Program-made: the position numbers and the translations under genes
Shown: positions 1 to 9,706 of the stretch, in pieces
How the letters are laid out: each line of letters opens with the position of its first letter
Numbering within the stretch: the first letter of the stretch is position 1
Notes under the pieces: generated by a model
What the model was told of the DNA's origin: nothing
Database searches by the model: none
What the model saw: only the letters and a program-made list of their open reading frames with translations
Origin: Comamonas sp. GB3 AK4-5
GTDB taxonomy: Bacteria; Pseudomonadota; Gammaproteobacteria; Burkholderiales; Burkholderiaceae_C
Length of the DNA stretch: 64,000 bases
NCBI RefSeq assembly: GCF_041320665.1
Contig: NZ_CP166730.1
Coordinates: forward strand, 4,030,001 to 4,094,000
Direction of reading: 5' to 3'

Positions 1-934
1 GAGAAATTCCGAGCGCAGTTTTGCGCGCCGCATCGACCTGACTTCGCTGCAGCTGTTTGTCGCTGTGTGCGAGCTGGGCAGCATTGGCCGTGCTGCCGAG
101 CGCGAATACATTGCCGCCTCCGCCGTCAGCAAGCGCCTGTCCGACCTCGAAGCCGCCGTCGACACGGCCCTGCTCTACCGCCACAGCCGTGGCGTCACCC
201 TGACCCCCGCCGGCGAAAGCCTGCTGCACCATGCGCGCAATGTGCTGTATGGGCTGGAGCGCATGCAGGGCGAGCTGAGCGAGTACGCCGAAGGCGTGCG
301 CGGCCATGTGCGCATGCACGCCAATATCTCGGCCATCGTGCAGTTTCTGCCCGAAGACCTGGGCGAATTTGCCCGCATGCACAGCCAGATCAAGATTGAC
401 CTGCAAGAGCACTTAAGCCCCGACGTGATCAGCGCCGTGGCCGAGGGCACGGCCGACATCGGTATCTGCTCCATGAGCGCCGGCAGCGACAGCGGCCTGC
501 AAAGCAAGCCCTACCGCAGCGACCGCCTGATGCTGGTCTGCCCCGAGAACCACCCGCTGGCCGAGCGCGAAAGCCTGGCCTTCAGCGAGGTGCTGGATTG
601 GGACGTGGTGGGCCTGCATGGCGGCAGCTCCATCAGCCTGGCCATGCGCGGCGCGGCCGCCCGCTCCGGCCAGCCTCTGCACCAGCGCATTCAGGTGACC
701 AGCCTGGACGCCATGTGCCGCATGATCGACAACGGCCTGGGCGTGGGCCTGGTGCCGGACCGCGCCTTCGAGCTCATGCACGGCGTGGGCCAGCTGCGCG
801 CCGTGCCCCTGACCGATGCCTGGGCGCAGCGCATGCTCAGCCTGGTGGCCCGCGACTTTGACACCCTGCCCGTCACGGCACGGCTGTTGGTGGAGCATCT
901 CAGCCGCTCTGCTCCCGCCGCCGCTGCGCAGTAG
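1..934 (+). CDS. LysR-family transcriptional regulator, 5' end outside window
   Basis: The frame is open from the first bases of the window (it reads RRIDLTSLQLFVAVCELGSI before any good start), so the gene begins upstream and about 310 residues are visible. The N-terminal winged helix-turn-helix is clear (AASAVSKRLSDLEAAV, then a typical LYRHSRGVTLTPAGE wing). It is followed by a LysR substrate-binding domain with the usual DIGICS and GVGLVPD strands. The family binds DNA as tetramers and responds to a small-molecule effector. It lies 48 bp upstream of leuC on the same strand, so it could regulate leucine genes, but position is the only support for that. An internal GTG at 65 is not a credible start because it would remove the first HTH helix. 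Confidence 0.9.
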   Translation, partial: RNSERSFARRIDLTSLQLFVAVCELGSIGRAAEREYIAASAVSKRLSDLEAAVDTALLYRHSRGVTLTPAGESLLHHARNVLYGLERMQGELSEYAEGVRGHVRMHANISAIVQFLPEDLGEFARMHSQIKIDLQEHLSPDVISAVAEGTADIGICSMSAGSDSGLQSKPYRSDRLMLVCPENHPLAERESLAFSEVLDWDVVGLHGGSSISLAMRGAAARSGQPLHQRIQVTSLDAMCRMIDNGLGVGLVPDRAFELMHGVGQLRAVPLTDAWAQRMLSLVARDFDTLPVTARLLVEHLSRSAPAAAAQ

Positions 935-982
935 CAAGTTAGCATTCACATATTCACAAAAACCAGTAACCACGAGCACACC

Positions 983-2404
983 ATGGGACGCACCCTCTAC
1001 GACAAGATCTTTGATGAGCATGTCATCCACACCGAGGAAGACGGCACCGCCATCCTGTATATCGACCGCCACCTGGTGCACGAAGTCACCAGCCCCCAGG
1101 CCTTTGAAGGCCTGCGTGAGGCCGGCCGCAAGCTGTGGCGCATCAGCTCCGTGGTGGCCACGGCCGACCACAACACGCCCACCACCGGCTGGGAGCGCGG
1201 CTATGACGGCATCGAAGATCCGATCAGCAAGGAACAGATCACCACGCTGAACAGCAACATCACCGAGTTCGGCGCGGCCGCCTTCTTCCCCTTCATGGAC
1301 AAGGGCCAGGGCATCGTGCACGTCATGGGCCCCGAGCAAGGCGCCACCCTGCCCGGCATGACCGTGGTCTGCGGCGACAGCCACACCTCCACCCATGGCG
1401 CCTTTGGCGCGCTGGCCCACGGCATCGGCACCTCCGAGGTCGAGCATGTGATGGCCACCCAGACCCTGCTGGCCAAAAAGGCCAAGAACATGCTCATCAA
1501 GGTCAATGGCAAGGTCGCCCCCGGCGTGACGGCCAAGGACATTGTGCTGGCCATCATCGGCAAGATCGGCACGGCCGGCGGCACGGGCTACACCATTGAA
1601 TTTGCCGGCGAAGCGATTCGCGACCTCTCCATCGAAGGCCGCATGACGGTGTGCAACATGGCCATCGAAGGCGGCGCCCGCGCCGGCCTGGTGGCCGTGG
1701 ACGAAAAAACCATTGCCTATGTGAAGAACCGCCCGCTGGCCCCCAAGGGCGTGGAGTGGGATGCGGCCGTGGCCTATTGGAAGACGCTGCACTCCGACGT
1801 CGATGCCAAGTTCGACAGCGTGGTGGAACTGAACGCCGCCGACATCGTGCCCCAAGTCACCTGGGGCACCAACCCCGAGATGGTGCTGGGCATAGACGCG
1901 CGCGTGCCCGATCCCGACAAGGAAAAAGACGCCAACAAGCGCGGCGCCATCGAGCGCGCCCTGAGCTATATGGCCCTGGAGCCGGGCAAGCCGCTGAACG
2001 ACATCTTTGTTGACAAGGTGTTCATTGGCTCCTGCACCAACAGCCGCATCGAAGACATGCGCGAGGCCGCCGCCGTGGTGAAGAAGCTGGGCCAGAAAGT
2101 GGCCAAGAACATCAAGCTGGCCATGGTGGTGCCCGGCTCCGGTCTGGTGAAAGAACAGGCCGAGCGCGAAGGCCTGGATGCCATCTTCAAGGCCGCAGGC
2201 TTTGAGTGGCGCGAGCCCGGCTGCAGCATGTGCCTGGCCATGAACGCCGACCGCCTCGAGCCCGGCGAGCGCTGTGCATCTACCAGCAACCGCAACTTCG
2301 AAGGCCGCCAGGGCGCCGGTGGTCGCACCCATTTGGTCAGCCCCGCCATGGCGGCGGCTGCGGCCATCCATGGCCACTTTGTCGACATCCGCAAGTTCGC
2401 TTAA
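983..2404 (+). CDS. leuC: 3-isopropylmalate dehydratase large subunit
   Basis: Large subunit of isopropylmalate isomerase, which converts 2- to 3-isopropylmalate in leucine biosynthesis using a [4Fe-4S] cluster; it works with LeuD. At 473 residues it has the normal length. The cluster ligands are visible as C351 (GSCTNSR) and C414/C417 (GCSMC). The aconitase-family motifs [12 protein letters not shown] and NRNFEGRQG are intact. The ATG at 983 follows a 48-bp gap from the LysR gene. A small entericidin gene separates it from leuD, and all appear to form one leuC-x-leuD-leuB transcription unit. Confidence 0.98.
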   Translation: MGRTLYDKIFDEHVIHTEEDGTAILYIDRHLVHEVTSPQAFEGLREAGRKLWRISSVVATADHNTPTTGWERGYDGIEDPISKEQITTLNSNITEFGAAAFFPFMDKGQGIVHVMGPEQGATLPGMTVVCGDSHTSTHGAFGALAHGIGTSEVEHVMATQTLLAKKAKNMLIKVNGKVAPGVTAKDIVLAIIGKIGTAGGTGYTIEFAGEAIRDLSIEGRMTVCNMAIEGGARAGLVAVDEKTIAYVKNRPLAPKGVEWDAAVAYWKTLHSDVDAKFDSVVELNAADIVPQVTWGTNPEMVLGIDARVPDPDKEKDANKRGAIERALSYMALEPGKPLNDIFVDKVFIGSCTNSRIEDMREAAAVVKKLGQKVAKNIKLAMVVPGSGLVKEQAEREGLDAIFKAAGFEWREPGCSMCLAMNADRLEPGERCASTSNRNFEGRQGAGGRTHLVSPAMAAAAAIHGHFVDIRKFA

Positions 2405-2438
2405 AACTGCTCCACACCCTCACTCAGCGAGCCACACC

Positions 2439-2564
2439 ATGAAGCCCTCTATCTCGATTCTGTTGATCGGCCTGGCCTTCACCCTGGGCGCCTGCAACAC
2501 CGTTCAAGGCCTGGGCCAGGACGTGCAAAAAGCAGGCAACGCCATCGAGCGCGCGGCGCGCTGA
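2439..2564 (+). CDS. Entericidin A/B-family small lipoprotein
   Basis: A 41-residue protein with a lipoprotein signal: MKPSI, a hydrophobic stretch ending in the lipobox LGAC (predicted acylated Cys18), then a short amphipathic tail ([19 protein letters not shown]). This is the pattern of EcnA/EcnB entericidins, small membrane lipoproteins linked to stress or programmed lysis in enterobacteria. It lies between leuC and leuD, 34 bp after leuC and 22 bp before leuD, on the same strand, so it is probably co-transcribed. The function in this host is unknown. It could also be a structural lipoprotein unrelated to toxicity. Confidence 0.85.
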   Translation: MKPSISILLIGLAFTLGACNTVQGLGQDVQKAGNAIERAAR

Positions 2565-2586
2565 CCCTCTAGAACATTTGACCGCC

Positions 2587-3243
2587 ATGCAAAAATTCAC
2601 CGTGCACAAGGGCCTGGTGGCCCCCATGGACCGCGAGAACGTCGACACCGACGCCATCATTCCCAAGCAGTTTCTGAAGTCGATCAAAAAGACCGGCTTT
2701 GGCGTCAATGCCTTTGACGAGTGGCGCTATCTGGACCAACCCGGCCAGCCTGGCGTGCCCGAGTCGGCCCGCAAGCCCAACCCCGACTTTGTGCTCAACC
2801 AGCCGCGCTATCGTGGCGCCAGCGTGCTGATTGCGCGCAAGAACTTCGGCTGCGGCTCCAGCCGCGAGCACGCGCCCTGGGCGCTGGATCAATACGGCTT
2901 TCGCGCCATTTTGGCGCCCAGCTTTGCCGACATCTTCTTCAACAACTGCTTCAAGAACGGCCTGCTGCCCATCGTCCTGCCCGAGGCCACGATTGACCTG
3001 CTGTTCCATGAGATCCAGGCCTTCCCCGGCTACGAGCTGACGATTGACCTGGAGCGCCAGGTGATTGTTCGTCCCCAGGGCGAAGAGATCGCCTTTGACG
3101 TCATTCCTTTCCGCAAATACTGCTTGCTCAATGGCTTTGATGACATCGGCCTGACGCTGCGCCACAAGGACAAGATCCGCGCTTTCGAGGCCGAGCGCCT
3201 GGCGCAAAAACCCTGGCTGTCGCACAGCCTGGTGCAGGGCTGA
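2587..3243 (+). CDS. leuD: 3-isopropylmalate dehydratase small subunit
   Basis: Small subunit that completes the isopropylmalate isomerase active site with LeuC. At 218 residues it has the normal length for the proteobacterial form. It begins [22 protein letters not shown] and carries the swivel-domain hallmark [17 protein letters not shown] 2587 is preferred over a TTG three codons upstream because conserved LeuD sequences start at this Met. It lies 22 bp after the entericidin gene. It is followed by a short palindromic repeat and then leuB. Confidence 0.98.
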   Translation: MQKFTVHKGLVAPMDRENVDTDAIIPKQFLKSIKKTGFGVNAFDEWRYLDQPGQPGVPESARKPNPDFVLNQPRYRGASVLIARKNFGCGSSREHAPWALDQYGFRAILAPSFADIFFNNCFKNGLLPIVLPEATIDLLFHEIQAFPGYELTIDLERQVIVRPQGEEIAFDVIPFRKYCLLNGFDDIGLTLRHKDKIRAFEAERLAQKPWLSHSLVQG

Positions 3244-3251
3244 ACCCATTT

Positions 3252-3315
3252 CTATAAATAAGCATTAAAGCTTGCGCTGATGCAGACAGGGTCTGCATCA
3301 GCAGCTATCAAAACA
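3252..3315. repeat. Short palindromic intergenic repeat with perfect hairpin
   Basis: Between leuD and leuB. A perfect inverted repeat (GCTGATGCAGAC, AGG, GTCTGCATCAGC) occupies 3276-3302 and is flanked by AGCATTAAAGC and AGCTATCAAAAC. The latter tail recurs at 60161-60172 and, in variant form, at other sites in this window. I take it as a member of a small dispersed repeat family. There is no T-tract on the plus strand, so termination is not indicated; a role in message stability within the leu operon is possible. Confidence 0.7.
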
Positions 3316-3332
3316 GGAAAACAGGAAGAGAT

Positions 3333-4412
3333 ATGACCCATAAGATCGCCGTACTGCCCGGAGATGGCATTGGCCCCGAAATCGTTGCCGAAGCCGTCAA
3401 GGTGCTGGATGCGCTGAACCTGGACCTGGAGCTGCAATCCGCCCCCGTAGGCGGCGCGGCCTATGCGGCCCATGGCCACCCCCTGCCCGAAGCCACGCTG
3501 AAGCTGGCCCAGGAATCGGATGCGATTTTGTTCGGCGCCGTGGGCGACTGGAAGTACGACAGCCTGGAGCGCCATCTGCGCCCCGAGCAGGCCATTCTGG
3601 GCCTGCGCAAGGCCCTGGGCCTGTTTGCCAACTTCCGCCCCGCCATCTGCTACAAGGAACTGACCCACGCCTCCAGCCTCAAGCCCGAGCTGGTGGCGGG
3701 TCTCGATATCCTCATCATCCGCGAGCTGACCGGCGACATTTACTTCGGCCAGCCCCGTGGCCGCCGCGTGGCCACCGATGGCCATTTCCCCGGTGCCGAG
3801 GAAGCCTTCGACACCATGCGCTACTCCAAGCCCGAGATCGAGCGCATTGCCCATGTGGCCTTCCAGGCTGCGCAAAAGCGCGGCAAAAAAGTGACCAGCG
3901 TGGACAAAGCCAATGTGCTGGAAACCTTCCAGTTCTGGAAGGACGTGGTCACCGAAGTGGGCAAGCAATATCCCGATGTGCAGCTGGACCATATGTATGT
4001 GGACAACGCCGCCATGCAGCTGGTCAAGGAACCCAAGCGCTTTGACGTGGTAGTCACCGGCAATATGTTTGGCGACATCCTGTCCGACGAGGCATCCATG
4101 CTCACCGGCTCCATCGGCATGCTGCCCTCGGCCTCGCTGAACGACAAAAAGCAAGGCCTGTACGAACCCAGCCATGGCTCGGCCCCCGACATCGCCGGCA
4201 AGGGCATCGCCAATCCGCTGGCCACGATTTTGTCGGCCGCCATGATGCTGCGCTTCAGCCTGGGCCTGGAAGACGCGGCCCTGAAGATCGAAGCCGCGGT
4301 GCAAAAAGTGCTGGCCGACGGCCTGCGCACACCCGACATCTACAGCGAAGGCACGACCAAGGTCTCCACCCGCGAAATGGGTGACGCCGTGGTCGCCGCG
4401 CTGCAAGCCTGA
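3333..4412 (+). CDS. leuB: 3-isopropylmalate dehydrogenase
   Basis: NAD-dependent oxidative decarboxylation of 3-isopropylmalate to 2-oxoisocaproate, the third step of leucine biosynthesis. At 359 residues it is full length. It starts [17 protein letters not shown], as LeuB proteins do. The substrate/metal signature [19 protein letters not shown] and the NAD-binding region [15 protein letters not shown] are both visible. A good ribosome-binding site (GGAAGAG) precedes the ATG. It is the last gene of the leu cluster; asd follows after 362 bp with its own leader. Confidence 0.98.
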   Translation: MTHKIAVLPGDGIGPEIVAEAVKVLDALNLDLELQSAPVGGAAYAAHGHPLPEATLKLAQESDAILFGAVGDWKYDSLERHLRPEQAILGLRKALGLFANFRPAICYKELTHASSLKPELVAGLDILIIRELTGDIYFGQPRGRRVATDGHFPGAEEAFDTMRYSKPEIERIAHVAFQAAQKRGKKVTSVDKANVLETFQFWKDVVTEVGKQYPDVQLDHMYVDNAAMQLVKEPKRFDVVVTGNMFGDILSDEASMLTGSIGMLPSASLNDKKQGLYEPSHGSAPDIAGKGIANPLATILSAAMMLRFSLGLEDAALKIEAAVQKVLADGLRTPDIYSEGTTKVSTREMGDAVVAALQA

Positions 4413-4569
4413 TGAGGGCCTACCTGCGGCCCCTGTGCGCCGCAGGTGGCTCATCCACACCCACTTTGCAAAACGTCAAAAAATAAAATTTGTTTTCGCC
4501 GATTCGACGAAGGCATTTGACATTCTCGCCAACGCAGCAGCGCTGGTCTTGGCTAGAATGGCGGCTCTT

Positions 4570-4677
4570 ATGTGCGCCAACCGCTTCACCTCTTTGCTGA
4601 ACCACGCCCCCGCCGCCCTGGCTGGCGTGATGGTCTGCGCGCACACCTCCACCACCATTAAGACGATTACAGGCTGA
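4570..4677 (+). CDS. Candidate leader peptide of asd, rich in Thr/Ile at its end
   Basis: A 35-codon frame ending HTSTTIKTITG then stop; a shorter version starts at ATG 4630 (15 residues). Five Thr and two Ile in the last ten residues recall the thr-operon leader peptide of enterobacteria, and Asd lies on the pathway to threonine and isoleucine. A possible -10 (TAGAAT, 4554-4559) lies just upstream, without a good -35. The ribosome-binding site is weak. The 362-bp leuB-asd gap holds this frame and the hairpins listed next. Existence as a translated leader is inference. Confidence 0.45.
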   Translation: MCANRFTSLLNHAPAALAGVMVCAHTSTTIKTITG

Positions 4678-4683
4678 CCCAGC

Positions 4684-4726
4684 CCGGTTCGTCTTGCGCC
4701 CTTTATCCGGCCTCTGACGAGCCGGA
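4684..4726 (+). promoter_or_regulatory. Two mutually exclusive hairpins in the asd leader
   Basis: Seven bases after the leader stop, CCGGTTCGTC (4684-4693) can pair with GACGAGCCGG (4716-4725, one G-U pair). The competing short hairpin TCCGGC (4706-4711) with GCCGGA (4721-4726) uses the same 3' arm. Such exclusive pairing next to a Thr/Ile-rich leader suggests attenuation. No T-run follows either hairpin, so a classical intrinsic terminator is not evident. Confidence 0.35.
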
Positions 4727-4774
4727 CGACGACAGTCTGCACACACTGTTTTCACACTGAAAGGGCAATTTCAA

Positions 4775-5887
4775 ATGAGCAAGCAACTGGTAGGCCTGGT
4801 CGGCTGGCGCGGCATGGTCGGCTCTGTGCTGATGGACCGCATGCAGGCCGAGGGCGATTTCGCACTGATCGAGCCGGTGTTCTTCTCCACCTCCAACGCC
4901 GGCGGCAAGGCCCCGGCCATGGCCACGGTGCACACCCAGCTGAAAGATGCGGGCGACATTGCTGCCCTGTCCCAATGCGACATCATCATCACCTGCCAGG
5001 GTGGCGACTACACCAAGGAAGTCTTCCCCCAGCTGCGCGCTGCGGGCTGGAAAGGCCACTGGATCGACGCGGCCTCCTCGCTGCGTATGGAAGACGACGC
5101 CGTCATCGTGCTGGACCCGGTCAACGATGACCTGATCAAGGCCAAGCTCGCTGCCGGCGGCAAGAACTGGATTGGCGGCAACTGCACCAACTCCATCCTG
5201 CTGATGGGCCTGGGTGGTCTGTTCAAGGCTGGGCTGGTGGAGTGGGTCTCTTCCATGACCTACCAGGCTGCATCGGGCGGTGGCGCCAACCATATGCGCG
5301 AGCTGCTCAAGGGCATGGGCGTCGTCCACGCTGCTGTGGCCGATGAGCTGGCCACGCCGGCCTCCGCCATTTTGGACATCGACCGCAAGGTAGCCGCCAC
5401 CATCCGCGACGACGTGCCCACCGAATTCTTTGGCGCCCCCCTGGCTGGCGGCCTGATCCCCTGGATCGATGTGCAGCTGCCCAATGGTCAGTCCAAGGAA
5501 GAGTGGAAGGGCCAGGCCGAGGTCAACAAGATTCTGGGCACCGAGGCCGTCATCCCCGTGGACGGTCTGTGCGTGCGCATCGGTGCCATGCGCTGCCACT
5601 CCCTGGCCCTGACGCTCAAGCTCAAGAAGGACCTGCCCCTGGAAGAGATCGAAGCCCTGATCAAGGGCGGCAATCCCTGGGTGAAGTTCGTGGCCAATGA
5701 CCGCGCACTCACCGTCAAGGAGCTCACGCCTGCCGCCACCACCGGCGGCCTCGAAGTGGCCGTGGGCCGCGTGCGCAAGCTGAACATGGGCCCCGAGTAC
5801 CTGTCGGCCTTTGTCATCGGCGACCAGTTGCTGTGGGGCGCTGCCGAGCCGCTGCGCCGCATGCTGCGCATTCTGCTGGCGGCCTGA
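4775..5887 (+). CDS. asd: Aspartate-semialdehyde dehydrogenase
   Basis: NADPH-dependent reduction of aspartyl phosphate to aspartate semialdehyde, the branch point to lysine/diaminopimelate, methionine, threonine and isoleucine. At 370 residues it matches the Gram-negative form. It has the N-terminal Rossmann motif [11 protein letters not shown] and the catalytic Cys137 in GGNCTNS. The position after C-T is Asn, where many homologues have Val. The active-site His region (RIGAMRCHS) is present. It is followed by a clear terminator, so it is probably monocistronic from a promoter in the 4413-4774 region. Confidence 0.98.
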   Translation: MSKQLVGLVGWRGMVGSVLMDRMQAEGDFALIEPVFFSTSNAGGKAPAMATVHTQLKDAGDIAALSQCDIIITCQGGDYTKEVFPQLRAAGWKGHWIDAASSLRMEDDAVIVLDPVNDDLIKAKLAAGGKNWIGGNCTNSILLMGLGGLFKAGLVEWVSSMTYQAASGGGANHMRELLKGMGVVHAAVADELATPASAILDIDRKVAATIRDDVPTEFFGAPLAGGLIPWIDVQLPNGQSKEEWKGQAEVNKILGTEAVIPVDGLCVRIGAMRCHSLALTLKLKKDLPLEEIEALIKGGNPWVKFVANDRALTVKELTPAATTGGLEVAVGRVRKLNMGPEYLSAFVIGDQLLWGAAEPLRRMLRILLAA

Positions 5888-5908
5888 TTCGCTTGCTGCT
5901 CCCTGTAC

Positions 5909-5931
5909 AAGAGGCCTTCGGGCCTCTTTTT
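5909..5931 (+). terminator. Rho-independent terminator of asd
   Basis: A 7-bp stem AGAGGCC/GGCCTCT with a TTCG tetraloop followed by a T-run, 22 bases after the asd stop codon. A textbook intrinsic terminator. Confidence 0.92.
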
Positions 5932-6342
5932 ATGGCTCCGCCCATTCCAAAGTACGCACCCGCTTCTTGTACCCAGGCCCCTGCAGCTTGCGCCCTGCAT
6001 GTCGCTTTGCTGCCACAATACGCCAGGTGCTGCCCGGAGCGCAGCGCGCATGGCCGGCCCGCCTCGGTGCATGGTTTTGCAGCGCAACCACTGGCGTTGG
6101 CCCATGCTTTGACCACAGCACAGCCCGTAAAGACAAGCCCCCGCAACGAAGTCCGCGCCCAGCTTGGTCATAATCACGGGGCCAGCTCACCCTAGACCGC
6201 TGCCCTGGCTGCGCCCATCTGCCTGGCCTGTGAGGCCGCTTGCATTGCTGCTAAGGTGGGTAAACCACCACTGGACGGGTCCACGGGAGTCCTTGGCGAT
6301 CAACGACTGCCGCCCAGCGGCACCAACCTTATAAAAAGCACC
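5932..6342. other. Intergenic region upstream of fimV
   Basis: About 410 bp between the asd terminator and fimV. I see no convincing gene; short open frames here have no family features or ribosome-binding sites. It probably contains the fimV promoter. A CATAAT at 6169-6174 is a possible -10 without a good -35. Confidence 0.4.
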
Positions 6343-8781
6343 ATGCATCGTTGGAAACTCTCAGCCCTGGCCGCCGCGGCCTTTGTCTCTGCTGCATTGA
6401 CCCCGACCGATGCCTCCGCTCTGGCATTGGGACGCATCAGCGTGCAATCCGCGCTGGGGGAGCCCTTGCGTGCCGAGATCGACATACCCCTCGCCACCCC
6501 TGCCGAGCTGGACGCCCTGAAAGCCGGCATTGCCACGCCCGAGGTCTTCAAGGCCCATGGCATGGAGTATTCGGGCAGTGCCCGCCTGGTGCAGATCGAG
6601 GTCGTGCGCCAGGCCGACGGCACGGCCAAGCTGCGCCTGAGCAGCCGTGGCCCGGTGAGCGACCCGTTTGTAGACCTGGTGATCGACGCCAACTGGAGCG
6701 CGGGCCAGCTGGTGCGCAGCTACACCCTGCTGCTGGACCCGCCTGCTGCGGCCCAGCCCGCACCGGCCCCCATCGTCACCGCCCCGCAAATCCGTGAAGC
6801 CGCCCCCGCCCCTGCAGCACCTGCTCCAGCCTCCGTCACCGGACGCAGCTATGGCAGCGACGGCGCAGCGCCAGCGCCAAGCCCTGCCGCAGCGCCAACA
6901 GCACCAGCCCGCACCGCAGCAGCAGCGCCCAGTGCTTCCGCGGCCACCAAGGGCGATGTCACCGTGCGTGCTGGCGACACCGCAGGCCGCATTGCCAACG
7001 CCAACCGCCCTGCCGGCGTGTCGTTGGACCAGATGCTGGTGGCCATGCTGCGCGCCAATCCGAACGCATTCATCAACGACAACGTCAACCTTTTGCGCGC
7101 AGGCAGCGTGGTCAAGCTGCCCGGCAAAGAGGAAGCCAGCGCCACCACGGCCAAAGAGGCCCGCCAGCTGGTGGCGGCCCAAAGCCGTGACTTCAACGAA
7201 TTCCGCCGTCGCCTGGCCGCCAAGGCCCCGACGGCCAAGGTGGCGGCTGCCGATCGCGCCTCCTCCGGCCAGGTGCAAGCCCAGGTGCAGGACCACAGCG
7301 CCAACGCAGCGGCTGCCGACAAGCTGACCTTGAGCAAGGGCACCGTCCAGGGCCAGCATGCGGCCGAGGAGAAACTGGCCCAGGCCAAGCAGGCGTCGGC
7401 CCAGTCCGACCGGACCGATGAGCTCCAGCGCAATCTTGCCGAGCTGCAAAAGGTGGCGGCCGCTTCTGGCGCCCCCGCCCCCGAGGCTGGTGCCACAGCC
7501 GATGCATCAGCACCTGGCATCACCGTGCCGCTGACGGCACCCGCCGCACTGGATGCCCCTGCAGCCGAGGCTGTGACGCCCAACACGGCAGACGCAGCGG
7601 ACTCCACAGCCGCGCCCCCCGCCGAAGCCAGTACAACCGACGCCAAGACGCCTCCCGAAGCCGCCACACCGCCAGCGCCCCCCCCCGATTTCCTGGATGA
7701 AATCACCCCCGTGGTACTGCCTGCTGCAGGCGGCATCCTGGCGCTGCTGCTCGGCCTGCTGGGCTGGAACCTGGTAAAGCGCCGCCGTGCACAAGCCGCC
7801 GCACCTGACAGCCCGCCCGCAGCAGATGCGACCGAGGCGCACAGCGATGTGCAACCCAGCGCGCAGGCCGCCAGCGCCGAAGCCGCCTCGCAGAACGCCA
7901 GCGAAGCCACCGACCCGGTGGCCGAGGCCGAGGTCTACCTGGCCTATGGCCGTGACGTACAAGCCGAGGACATCCTCAAGCAGGCGCTGCAGACCCAGCC
8001 CGACCGCCTGGATGTGCACATGAAGCTGGCCGAGATCTACGCCAAGCGCCGCGATGCCAAGGCCCTGGAAGCCGCAGCCCTGAGCGTGCAGTCCCTGACC
8101 CAAGGCACAGGCCCTGACTGGGACCGCGTGGTGGAATGGGGCTTGCAGGTCGACGCCAGCAACCCGCTCTACCAAGACCCATCCGCGCCTGCCAACAGCG
8201 CCTTCTCGGCGGCCCTGGCCAAGAGCCAGGGTGCTGCTGCCCCCATGGCAGCAGCAGCGGCAGCCACGACCAGCCTGGCCCAGCATCTGCCCCCCGATCT
8301 GGATCTGAGCCTGGACATGGACCTGCCCGGCGGCCTGTCCGATGCCTCGCCTGCGGCCGTCGCCAACCCGCCGGCAGCACCCACGCCTTCCGAGTCGGAC
8401 TTTGCCGCGCTGGAGCCCGACTGGGACGATGCACTGGCCGAGTCCGCCACGCCCGCCACCACCCCGGTGAAGCCGCTGGACCTGAGCACGCTGGAGTTCT
8501 CGTTGGACACCCCGCCCGCCACTCCGGCACCGGCTGCGGCATCCGCCCTGGATACCAATCTGGACCTGAGTGCGCTGAACCTGGACCTGGGCGATGCGCC
8601 CCCGGCTGCGGCACCTGCCGTGGCGGCGGACGACCCCCTGGCCACCAAGCTGGACCTGGCACGCGAATTCCACGCCATTGGCGACAGCGAGGGTGCTCGC
8701 ACCCTGGTGGAAGAAGTGATTGCCGAAGCCTCCGGCGAACTCAAGGAACGAGCCCAGCGCCTGCTGGCTGAAATCGACTGA
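6343..8781 (+). CDS. fimV: FimV-like inner-membrane hub protein
   Basis: An 812-residue FimV-family protein. In pseudomonads FimV is a peptidoglycan-associated inner-membrane protein needed for type IV pilus assembly, polar organisation and cAMP signalling. Visible parts are a signal/anchor (MHRWKLSALAAAAFVSAAL), the conserved N-terminal domain (LGRISVQSALGEPLRAEI), and a LysM-like region (about 204-261, VRAGDTAGRIA). These are followed by long Ala/Pro-rich linkers, one membrane segment at about 455-477 followed by KRRR, a TPR-type region, and the FimV C-terminal motif (KLDLAREFHAIGD...ARTLVEEV). ATG 6343 is chosen because the signal sequence starts there; an upstream in-frame start at 6256 adds non-conserved residues. 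The location before truA is common in Burkholderiales. Confidence 0.93.
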   Translation: MHRWKLSALAAAAFVSAALTPTDASALALGRISVQSALGEPLRAEIDIPLATPAELDALKAGIATPEVFKAHGMEYSGSARLVQIEVVRQADGTAKLRLSSRGPVSDPFVDLVIDANWSAGQLVRSYTLLLDPPAAAQPAPAPIVTAPQIREAAPAPAAPAPASVTGRSYGSDGAAPAPSPAAAPTAPARTAAAAPSASAATKGDVTVRAGDTAGRIANANRPAGVSLDQMLVAMLRANPNAFINDNVNLLRAGSVVKLPGKEEASATTAKEARQLVAAQSRDFNEFRRRLAAKAPTAKVAAADRASSGQVQAQVQDHSANAAAADKLTLSKGTVQGQHAAEEKLAQAKQASAQSDRTDELQRNLAELQKVAAASGAPAPEAGATADASAPGITVPLTAPAALDAPAAEAVTPNTADAADSTAAPPAEASTTDAKTPPEAATPPAPPPDFLDEITPVVLPAAGGILALLLGLLGWNLVKRRRAQAAAPDSPPAADATEAHSDVQPSAQAASAEAASQNASEATDPVAEAEVYLAYGRDVQAEDILKQALQTQPDRLDVHMKLAEIYAKRRDAKALEAAALSVQSLTQGTGPDWDRVVEWGLQVDASNPLYQDPSAPANSAFSAALAKSQGAAAPMAAAAAATTSLAQHLPPDLDLSLDMDLPGGLSDASPAAVANPPAAPTPSESDFAALEPDWDDALAESATPATTPVKPLDLSTLEFSLDTPPATPAPAAASALDTNLDLSALNLDLGDAPPAAAPAVAADDPLATKLDLAREFHAIGDSEGARTLVEEVIAEASGELKERAQRLLAEID

Positions 8782-8798
8782 TGTTTTCGTGTTTTTCC

Positions 8799-8815
8799 CC
8801 GGCGCATGGCGCCGG
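8799..8815. other. Stem-loop between fimV and truA
   Basis: A perfect 7-bp GC stem (CCGGCGC/GCGCCGG, loop ATG) in the 49-bp gap. No T-run follows on the plus strand, so it is unlikely to terminate fully. It ends 15 bases before the truA start and may modulate truA translation. Confidence 0.35.
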
Positions 8816-8830
8816 ACCTGAAGGTGGGCC

Positions 8831-9661
8831 ATGCGCATAGCCCTGGGGGTTTCCTACAACGGCCAGGCCTATAGCGGCTGGCAGAGTCAGCTCTCGGGCA
8901 ACACCGTGCAAGACCATCTGGAAGCGGCCTTGGGCCGCTTCACTGCGCAAAAGGTCTCCACCCTGTGCGCAGGCCGCACCGATGCCGGTGTGCACGGGCT
9001 GATGCAGGTGGTGCATTTCGACACCGCACTGCAACGCGCTGCCAACTCCTGGGTGCGCGGCACCAACGCATTTTTGCCCAAGGACATTGCCGTGCAATGG
9101 GCGGCCGAGGTGCCCGATGGCCCTGAAGGCTTTCACTCCCGCGCCTGCGCCACGGCCCGCCGCTACGCCTATGTGCTGCTGCAGTCGCCCGTGCGCCCCA
9201 GCGTGGACCATGGCCGCGTGGGCTGGGTATACCAGCCCCTGGATGGCGAGCGCATGCGCGCAGCGGCCGATCTGCTGCTGGGCGAGCATGACTTCTCCTC
9301 CTTTCGCGCTGCGGCCTGCCAGGCCAAGACCCCCATCAAGACGCTGCACCGCATTGACATGCACTACCGCCCTGCGGGCCAGGCTCCCATGCGTGAAGGG
9401 GAAATGGACTGCGGCTACTGGCGCTTCGAGTTCGAAGGCAATGCTTTTCTGCACCACATGATCCGCAACATCATGGGCTGCCTGCTGTGCGTGGGCCAGG
9501 GCGCCAAGCCGGTGGAATGGATGCAGCAGGTGCTCGATGCCCGCTCGCGCGAGGTGGCGGCCCCCACCTTCTCGCCCGATGGCCTGTACTTTCTGGGGCC
9601 TGTCTACGATGCCCGCTGGGGCCTGCCTGGCGACACGCCCCCGTTTGCCTGGCTGCCCTGA
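8831..9661 (+). CDS. truA: tRNA pseudouridine synthase A (tRNA U38-40)
   Basis: Isomerises uridines 38-40 in the anticodon arm of many tRNAs. At 276 residues it is normal length. The catalytic Asp51 lies in the TruA motif CAGRTDAGVHG, and the N-terminal fold motif SYNGQAYSGWQ and C-terminal HHMIRNIMG are intact. It lies between fimV and trpF, 45 bp before the trpF start and on the same strand, so it is likely co-transcribed with the trp genes. Confidence 0.97.
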   Translation: MRIALGVSYNGQAYSGWQSQLSGNTVQDHLEAALGRFTAQKVSTLCAGRTDAGVHGLMQVVHFDTALQRAANSWVRGTNAFLPKDIAVQWAAEVPDGPEGFHSRACATARRYAYVLLQSPVRPSVDHGRVGWVYQPLDGERMRAAADLLLGEHDFSSFRAAACQAKTPIKTLHRIDMHYRPAGQAPMREGEMDCGYWRFEFEGNAFLHHMIRNIMGCLLCVGQGAKPVEWMQQVLDARSREVAAPTFSPDGLYFLGPVYDARWGLPGDTPPFAWLP

Positions 9662-9706
9662 GCAGCCCCTGCCCTTTTGCCTTGTGCCGACCAGCCTGGG
9701 ATAGCC

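Noticed and set aside
413..2377. Long open frame on the minus strand opposite leuC (about 650 codons)
   Set aside because: Exact antisense shadow of leuC and the LysR gene; His/Gly/Ala-rich translation with no domain, typical of GC-rich third-position bias.
4517..4559. TTGACA (4517) with TAGAAT (4554) as an asd promoter
   Set aside because: The spacer is 31 bases, far from the usual 17; only the -10 element is retained as possible.
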